Part shown: positions 10,413 to 19,400 of the stretch, piece after piece
Layout of the letters: the number at the start of each line of letters is the position of its first letter
How positions within the stretch are numbered: the first letter of the stretch is position 1
DNA from: Strongylocentrotus purpuratus
Taxonomy: Eukaryota; Echinodermata; Echinoidea; Camarodonta; Strongylocentrotidae
NCBI RefSeq assembly: GCF_000002235.5
Contig: NW_022145601.1
Coordinates: 6,921,322 to 6,985,321 of the forward strand
DNA length: 64,000 nt
Direction: 5' to 3'
Program-made: the position numbers and the translations under genes
Notes under the pieces: model-generated
The model's input: only the letters and a program-made list of their open reading frames with translations
Told to the model about the DNA's origin: nothing
Databases searched by the model: none

Positions 10413-13400
10413 GTATTATTCTCTGCTTTTGGCATTAGGCCAACAAAAAAAATCATTTGGTTGTCATCGATTGCTATTCTGGATTTATTGGTATTTTTCT
10501 GTGTCAATTGAAACTTCTTCCAGGAAGCCTAACATTAGATTTTTTTCTCTCTATTTAAATAAATTATAAAGGCGGGTGAAAAAAAAAAGGATAATAATTC
10601 TTCGTCGTTAGCCATGAGAATAACAATTTCTAATTCTCTCTACTAAATAATCCGAACAAAAGAATCAACCACAAGTGGTAATCAACTGATTAATATACAA
10701 ATACACACAGGTGTATGTGCATTATGGTCGATGCAGCGCATGATGGTATTCAATATGGTGCTATAAATGTCTCCCCACAACCTTCACCCACGGCTGTTAT
10801 CACCAAAGTGCACCCCATGCGGATAGTACCGTGCATATAGTAAAAAAAAAAATACGCAAGGTCACGTGATCCATTTTGACGCTTCTCATTGGCTATACAT
10901 TCTTGAACCCATTTTATAAACGAATTTGTAATGAGTCCTGAAATTTCAATGTGTTACTGCACGTCATAGTAGTATTAAAGAGCTGCAATGGCGAAGGATT
11001 GTTGCTCAAATTCAGAAATGATTGCTTAGATTGCTTTTCCCTAAAAAATTACCATGAGACATGAAGATACATTTATTTTGATCGACAAACAAGGTATTGG
11101 TCTCGAAAAATGTCAGTAAACACCGGAACTAGCATGAATAAGTGCTTGCCTACTAAATGTGAAGGTTGATAGAAGCTTAAACTACATGCTATGATTACCC
11201 CAAGTTTACTGTAACCGTTTCTTCTTTTTTAGAAAAATACTCGCTATCATCGTTGTTATTATAAGACGGATTCTAGCATCTAAGCAATCCGATTGGTCGA
11301 TTGAAATCACGTGGGCAAGCGTTAGTTTTTCCCACCGCGCAAAAGAGCTCCCATCAAAAATTGATAACACTCGCTCGATACCTGCCGATATCTCTTTCGC
11401 GTACTTAAGCCAAATTTAATTTGTGCATAAGACACCTTTACACGGTTACAAGAGTGCGCGTGCGCAGACATGGGCGCCATTTTAATTTATGGGTAAGTTA
11501 AAATGGCGCCCATGTTAATATGACGTGACCGCACAGCGCAGGTAGTGACGCAACAATACATGCGCATCTGTAAACATTGATAACGCAATGTTTACGCGCA
11601 AATTAAAATGGCTGCCTTAACTGAAAAGGGGTGTTTTGTCAAAACACTGTATCTAGATCTAGATCTAGAATATTCTAGGCCTAGTTTAGTTAGATGTAAC
11701 TTAGATCGATCTAGATGTAATAGCTATCTACCGTATTCTCCAGATCTAGACTATAGTGTAAGCATGTATTGCCGATCCGTCTTTCGCTAGTGTGTTAGGG
11801 CAGTTCCAGTGCACTCAGTTTAGTCAGTGCGATATCGATAACGCACTTGTCCTGCGGGCGCGTGCATTATCCCTATGGGCACTGACTAAACTTCGTGCAC
11901 TGGCCCTGCGCTAACACACACGTAAGTAACATCGCATTATTTGTATACTGTTTTCCCGAACACAGGTGATAACTACATCCACATCAATGATTGGTCGGAT
12001 GTGACCACACCCACAATTCTGGAGCGTATTGCAGTCGACACGACATGTAACGATATCGAGACCTGCGGCGACTTTGTGGGATTCGTACTCGAGGGACCAA
12101 GGAAGACAGACGATGGAACTCTGCATGTTTACTCCCTCTACGACAAAGCTTCTGGAAACTGGACAAAGCTCCATGAAATATCAGGTACGATATAGATATG
12201 TACACATCTGTATATAAACTCCAAATGTGATCTATATATCAATGAAATAGTCATATCATAGTTCATCCTTTGTATGTATCATGTATGTATATAACAATAT
12301 AAAGGAAATGAACTCCATATTGTCGTTAAAGGAAAGAGAAGTCAAGGGTGAGGTTTTGGAATAATAAACATTAAAAGAAACTTGATCAATGTTGATAAAA
12401 CTACATGCACTGCACACGAAAACTGATATGTGGGACTACATGTCATGAGGTCTGAAAGTATGGTCTAACCATCTATTTCTTTTGGGGGGACATTTGTAAT
12501 TATTGTTCCAAAATGGCATACAACGAATAAATAAGTTCCCCCTAAAAAAACTTTCTACTAGAACTTAATCTTCTCTTTCAACTTTGAATCTAGTTGGCAG
12601 CACACCTGATATGCTTCATTTCTCTCACGATTGTCGTACGATCGTCATCGCGAATGAGGGAGAAGCTGCACAGAATGCCGACCAGACAGAATTCATCAAT
12701 CGAGAAGGGTCTATTTCCATCATCCGATTATCTGTTGACGGTTCCACGTTCACCTCAACTTTGATCAACTTAACACAGTTCAATGATAGGTAAAGTATAA
12801 GTGGTGGTGTTTAAGATTATGATGATGGTGGTGCGTGGTGATAATGATGATGATGATGATGATGACTGTAATGATAATCATGGTGTGGTATTGGTGAATG
12901 TGATGGTAGTGGTTGCTGTGATAGTGGTTGTGATGATGATGGTGGTGGTGGTGGTGGGGTCGGAGGTGGTGATTTTGATGATGGTGATGGTGATGATGAT
13001 GGATAATGATGATAATAATGAAAACGATAAAAAATGCAGTTGGTAAAGATTAATCGATTGATTTTATGGATACTTTGTTAAGTGTTGAAATTGTAAATTA
13101 AAATTCAGTCCATGATGTTGATGGTCCATTTCACGTCCTCCAATGCTTTTGCTTTCAACCTCTTAGATCGGATGAATACGTTGCAAGAGGGGTGCGTTAT
13201 CCATACCACGGAGAGTTAGACGGTGCCAATGAAACGTTCGCCCAAAATCTAGAGCCTGAATACATCACCTATAATTATGATGACACAAAAGCATTCGTCG
13301 GATTGCAAGTGAGTCCATTGCAAGATTATTGAGGACAACATCTCAAAAACAACAATCGAACAATCAAATTAACATCCACGGTGCATGGTGTTGAGAGGAA

Positions 13401-16400
13401 GGGGCGGATCCAGCCGGCGGCAGGGGAGGGGGCCAATTCGTGAGAAAATATTAAGGGGGGGGGGTAGTGAGCACTAATTTCTTTTCTTTTTGTTTGCTCC
13501 CGAAAATTTGAAAATCGCGCCGGCTGATAATTCGCTCAGTGGGGGGGGGGGGGGGGGGGGGGGGGGGGGTAGTGAGTACTATTTAGTTTGGGGGCCCTCG
13601 AAAATTTGAAAAATAGTTTCAAGTTTCAAGTTTCAAGTTTCAAGTTTATTTATCTTTCTTTCATAACACACATTACAAATATGTCATGAATATAAAAGAG
13701 TGAACAGAATATGGCGTTACAATAGAAAAATGAGGTGACCCTGGTTGAAAGCAAGGCTTGTGGATTTAAGGTCCCTCATGAGTAGTTCATGAGTATTTCC
13801 TAAAAGAACAAACTCGTCAGATAAGAATAATGTGTACATTTAAATGCTTACAAAACTAAACTAACTAAACAACTGATAAAATATTAAACACAAATAAGGA
13901 CAATAAAATCTACTGAGTACTAAATAATGGCTATAAACAACTGGAACAGGAATATACTACGAGCAACAGGAATGAAATACAGACAAAAACTAAACAAGAC
14001 AGACAGATGAATGGATGTTAGAAACGGGAGTAGAATTATGCTGACCTATATAGCAAATAATTTTCTTAAATATTGATCACAACTATAAATCTAGACGATA
14101 TCGACTCAAATACAGTAACTTCAGTTTGCGCTTAAAGACATGAATACTGACCGATTGCGCTATTCTTGGTTCAAGGGAATTCCAAAACCTAGGTCCAGTG
14201 GACCCCAAAGTAGTAAGGGCAAATTGCGTTCGAACAAGAGGTAAGTGATATGCTTGCGCCTGTCGTGTGGAATAACTATGAACTTGGTTATTTTTCTTAA
14301 ATATTCCAGCCAAGGCTACTGGCAGTAGACCTGCATTCAATTCATACATTAGAGCTCCTAGTTGTAAATGATAAATATCTTCAACTTTCAAAACACCACT
14401 ATTATAAAAATAAAAAAAAAAAAGAACATCTGTATGCGCAAGATAGTGAGTATTACAAACAATTCGTATTACTCTTTTCTGTACCAGTAGTAATTTATCC
14501 ATTTGAGATTTGAATGAGTTGCCCCAAGCTAGAACACCATAGTGCAAATATGGCAAAATTAAAGTTGCGTACAACATACGTATTCAGCGGGAACACAGAT
14601 TCCAATTTATAAATTACACCAGTATTTCGTGACAATAATTTACAAAGCTTACTAATATGGTACTTCCAATTTAAATGTTCATCAATATGCAAGCCAAGAA
14701 ATTTAAATGTAGATACCCTTTCAATCTCAACACCATCAAACATTACATTGCCAGGCAATATACTCAGGGAATTACTAAAGAGCATATAATTAGTTTTTTT
14801 TTAGATTTAAAGACAACTTGTTTGCATGAATCCACAAAGTCGCATTAGTCAACTCGGAGTTTACAGTCTGCAAAAGAGTTTGTGGATTTCTGTGAGAGAA
14901 AAATACACTTGAGTCATCTGCAAATAAAATGAATGATAACATCTTTGCGGAAAGTTGAAAATCGTTAATATACACAATAAACAAAAGCGGGCCTAGAAGG
15001 GATCCCTGAGGGACCCCACAAGTGACGTCCGCATATCTGAATCAATTCCATTTAAAGTAACAAACTGTTTCCTATTTGTTAAGTAGCTTCTAAACCAATC
15101 TAATGCTATTCCCCTTACACCATAATGGCACCCCCCCCCCTTTAACGGCGGGGGAGGGGCCCATCTCCACAAAAAGGTAAAATTAACGTGTTTTTACATG
15201 TTTTTTTTTTCACCAGGGGTGGTGGGCCGCCCCCCACCCCTGGATCCACCACTGTTGAGAGGGGTAGCTAAATCTGTCCAATTTTTTTTAATTTTTTAAT
15301 TGCCAATAATTGCAACGGGTGTGCCTACAATTTAAAAAGCCCCATATTCGAGATTTATAGCATTAACCATACTTTTCTCCGTCACAAATCACCAATAAGA
15401 ATGTTTTAATTGCTTTATTAAAAACTCGTTTTGTTATAAACAGTGTACATTCTGTTCTTTGTGGTAAACAAATTCAATAGTGTTCTTAAAACTTCTTCAA
15501 AATTGATGTAAAAAAACTGAATCGTGGACCTATCCTTAATATTGTTCTTTAAGTTAGAGTCACTTCAACTGAAGTGGTGAAAATGGTTAATTTTTATATT
15601 TTTAAATCGAACCATGTATGATCTTTGTTGTCCCCGGCATTTTTGCTTACATCAATTATGTTGCTTTTAAAGGAAAACAACGCCATCGCCGTGGTGGATC
15701 TACTGGCTGGTGAAATAGAGGACATTTACCCCCTGGGTGAAAAAAGCTGGCTCAACCTGGATCTTGATGCAAGCGACAGAGATGGTGGTAAGAAGGTCGC
15801 TTATAACTATTAACTGCTTACGTCACTCACGCAATCAAGTGATTTTTTTTATTTAATATAAATTATTCGTTTATGTTTAAAACGGTCGCAAAGCCTTTCG
15901 GGAAATCAGCCTAAGACAATTCAATAGCACTTTGCTTGACGCAGGGCTGCGTCAGTGAGTGTCACAGCTTGCAACACTTAATTTGAAATAAATATCGCTT
16001 ATATAACAGGTGCAACATGGAAAGTGCAAGTGACGTTAAAACTGTAACTTAGGGGCTCAATTAGGGCATGTACTGACGTAATGTGAATGACGCTTCGTTT
16101 GGATAAATCCACGATGCGTCTGATCTTTCTTTTTAACAGGAATCATGTTCAGGAGAAACAACATCTCCAGCTTCTACCAGCCCGATGGAATCAAGTATTT
16201 TGAAGTGGACGGAGTTGGTTATATCATCACGGCCAATGAAGGCGATAGTTTTGATTACGAGCTAGGAACTGAGAAGTGGGCCGAAGATCAGAGAGGAAAG
16301 AAATTTAAAGCTGGTAAAAGTTTACATACATATATATTGTGAGGGTGTGTAATGCTAATTATGTAGGTGAGGATATACCTGTGTGTGTATGTGTGCTTGT

Positions 16401-19400
16401 GCGTGTGTGGCTATGTATTTATGTATATACGAGAAAATAAACAGCATTTCAGTGTCGGAATTTTGATCAACTGGATGTACATGGCCAACACTAAAATAAC
16501 ACATATACCTTTTTATTTCATAATTAAAATGTTAGCCATCGTGTTTTTTTAATTATTTTGTATTGTTTTATTTATTTTTGCCGTTGTTGTTGTGGTTAGA
16601 GTCTGGTATCATATTTACTGGACGTGAACATCTTCAGTACCATTAAATTCAAATGTTGATGTTTGCTACGTTTATCATGTTTATAGGGGATTTTGCAGAA
16701 ACATTTGACAATGAGCTGATTGGGAAACTTGGTGACGATGATATGCTTGGTGAGTAATCAAATTCTAATATGTTTCCTTTCCTTTCCTTCCGTCTTTTCT
16801 CTTTTAAAACGTTTTATTTTTCTTTCACTCGTAGTTCCGTGGGGACCCGTACCTCGTGTCTCCCATCCCGCAGCTATGCCCGTGATATACATGTACTATT
16901 AAACACCTGTTTAACAAATGACTGATATCCTCCATGTTGGTACAACGGAATCTACCTTTACAATAGCAAAGGTCGGATGACATACAAATATAAGTTAATT
17001 CCTGTTTACATGCAGGGCTGCATGCAACGCATATTTTGTTACATAAACATCTAAATATAATTCATAGATTTCTAAATATTAAAAATATTCTCAGACCGGC
17101 TTAGCTCCACCCTAAAAAAAGGCTCCAGATCTCGTTCATCTTGAGCCATCATCTGTCAATCATTAGTAAGCTAACAAGAAACATGGGTTTGTAACTTACC
17201 TAGCTCAGCACATGCTTACAAAAAAATTGCATTCTTTCATACAAAATCTCCATATTACCTTTATTTTCCTGATGATGCTACGGCAGATCTGACATAGCAA
17301 CACTTATGTTGGTATTGGATGGTCTATTGTAAACGATGATCAGCGGACATTGGCGGACTTGAGCACGATTGCCATTACAGCTCTTAAGCAGCTTAAGAAA
17401 TTGGTGCCTGGGTCGAGTTTGGCAGATGAAGTTTAATATCTTGCCAAAGATCTTAAAGGGGCATGTTCCCCTATTCCAGAGGGCGCTCAAAATACGTACG
17501 CGCTGGCGGACGGCGCTATAGCTGCCTATTGACACCAACAGAATACGGTTCTTACGCAGATGGCATGTTCCGATTACTACACTGGCGGGAACGTGCCCCT
17601 TTAAGTTCTGTGACAGGGATATGAACCCGGTACGTTGTGGTACACAAGGGACACATCCACCGATAAAAATACATATACATATATTAATATTCCTCTTTCT
17701 TACCACGGGTTGTTTACAGGACGTCTAGCATTCAGCAAAGTCGACGGCTTGGACAGCTCGGGAAAATTCGAGAAGCTTTATTTCTTTGGTGCTCGAGGGT
17801 TTTCCATCTTCAGGGCCTCTGACATCACACTCGTCTATGACAGTGGTGACGAGGTAGAGAAGATGATCGCTAAGTTCTACCCCGACGTCTTTAACACCAA
17901 CACCAAATCGGATGATCCAGTCATCGAATCACCGGCAGACTTGTTTGATAAACGCTCCGATAATCTGGTAGAATTTCTTTCAAAATTTTCAACCAAATGA
18001 ATCTTTCTCTAACTAACTCTTTAATTAATCTTTAATTAATTTTTCTTCAATAAATTATGTTCACTTTGATGTGTATTCCATATGCATTGTAATTTGTATT
18101 TGCACTTTTTTGTTTTATTTAGTATGTAATTGTTTGTCAGTCAATTTTTTTGTTTTGTTAACGCGCTTAGAGACTTCGGTGGGAAGCGCTTTATAAGTAA
18201 CGTTTTTATTATTAATATCTTTCTCTTTATTTCTATAAAGCCTAAATCTGCCTAAAGATGAAATTTGCACGACAAAGCGAGATCTTAATTCGTAATTCTT
18301 GTCAGACATCAGTTGTTTCATTGTGCATACTTGTCTGACGCACTCAATGGCTCTAACATGTCTAGTTAGCTTCTGTCATTTACATTATTTGGTAAAGTGA
18401 GGCCCTTGGTTCGATCCTTCCTCAGTCCCATCCCTGGGAAAATGTTTTGCCCACGTTTGCCCCTTTCCATCCGGATGTATTGAGTGGAAAGGCCGGGTTA
18501 ATCAGAGGCGGCGGACCCGGGGGGGGGGGGGGGGCAGGTGGGCACAGTGCCCCCCCCCACTTTTTCAAGTACCCAAAAAGTGCCCCTTTTTCAATGGAAA
18601 AATTGCCCCTTTAACTTTGTAAGAAGCGCCCCTTTTTACATAAAAAGTGCCCCTATTACTTTGATATGTGCCCCTGTTAATTTTTAAAAGTGCCCCTCTC
18701 ATTTCCACCTCTGATATGTGCCCCTTTTATTTTGACACGTACCTCTTTTCCCAGACAAGTTCCCAGTTTCCTTTGCAAATAGGTGTCTATTTTCCATTCT
18801 CATAAGTGCCCTTTTAATCTCTAGTAAGTGCCTCTTTTTGGATACGAGAAGCGCCCCTTTTCACTTTTGTTAAGCGCCTCCTTCACCTCTGATAATTGCC
18901 TTATTCAAATCTTAGAGGTGCCCCTTTTACTTTGACAATTTCCCCTTTTCCTTTGTAAGAAGTGCCCCTTTCCCTTTTAATAACTATCTCTTTTTAACTC
19001 GGATAAGCGCACCTTATATTTTCACATGTGCCCCCTTTCCTTTGTAATAAATGCCCCCTTTTCCTTATGATAAGTGCCCCCATTTAACAAAGAGCCCTTT
19101 TCCTTTTCATAAATGCCCCTTTTCACCTATGAAAATAGTCCTTTTTCATTCTCCTACTAGTGCTCCTTTTTTATGTCTGGTAAATGACCCTATTAAATTC
19201 TGAGAAACAATCGTTTTATTTTGACAAGTGCCCACTTTTCCTCCTGATAAGTGCTCTTTGCATCTCTAATTACACCCCCTTTTATTTTGACACGTGCCCC
19301 TTTTCCTTCCTAATAAATGCTCTTTTTTCTTCATAATTTCCGCTTTTCATAAAAGCCCCCTTTCACCTCCGATAAATGCCCCTATCAAAATCTGATCGGT

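Noticed and set aside
11911-12205. Minus-strand frames over gene A exon 2 (and 53598-53847 in gene B)
   Set aside because: Shadows of the conserved coding exon; the plus strand has the family match and the splice sites.
12801-13046. 81-codon Val/Asp/Met-rich open frame in gene A intron 3
   Set aside because: Artefact of the TGATGG microsatellite.
17590-17640. Possible tRNA gene around GATATGAACCCGG
   Set aside because: Only a B-box-like word. I see no matching acceptor stem, A box or anticodon arm. The block is a dispersed repeat present in both genes.
18395-18430. Possible tRNA B box at GGTTCGATCC
   Set aside because: There is no cloverleaf around it, and the surroundings are intron 8 of gene A with repeats.
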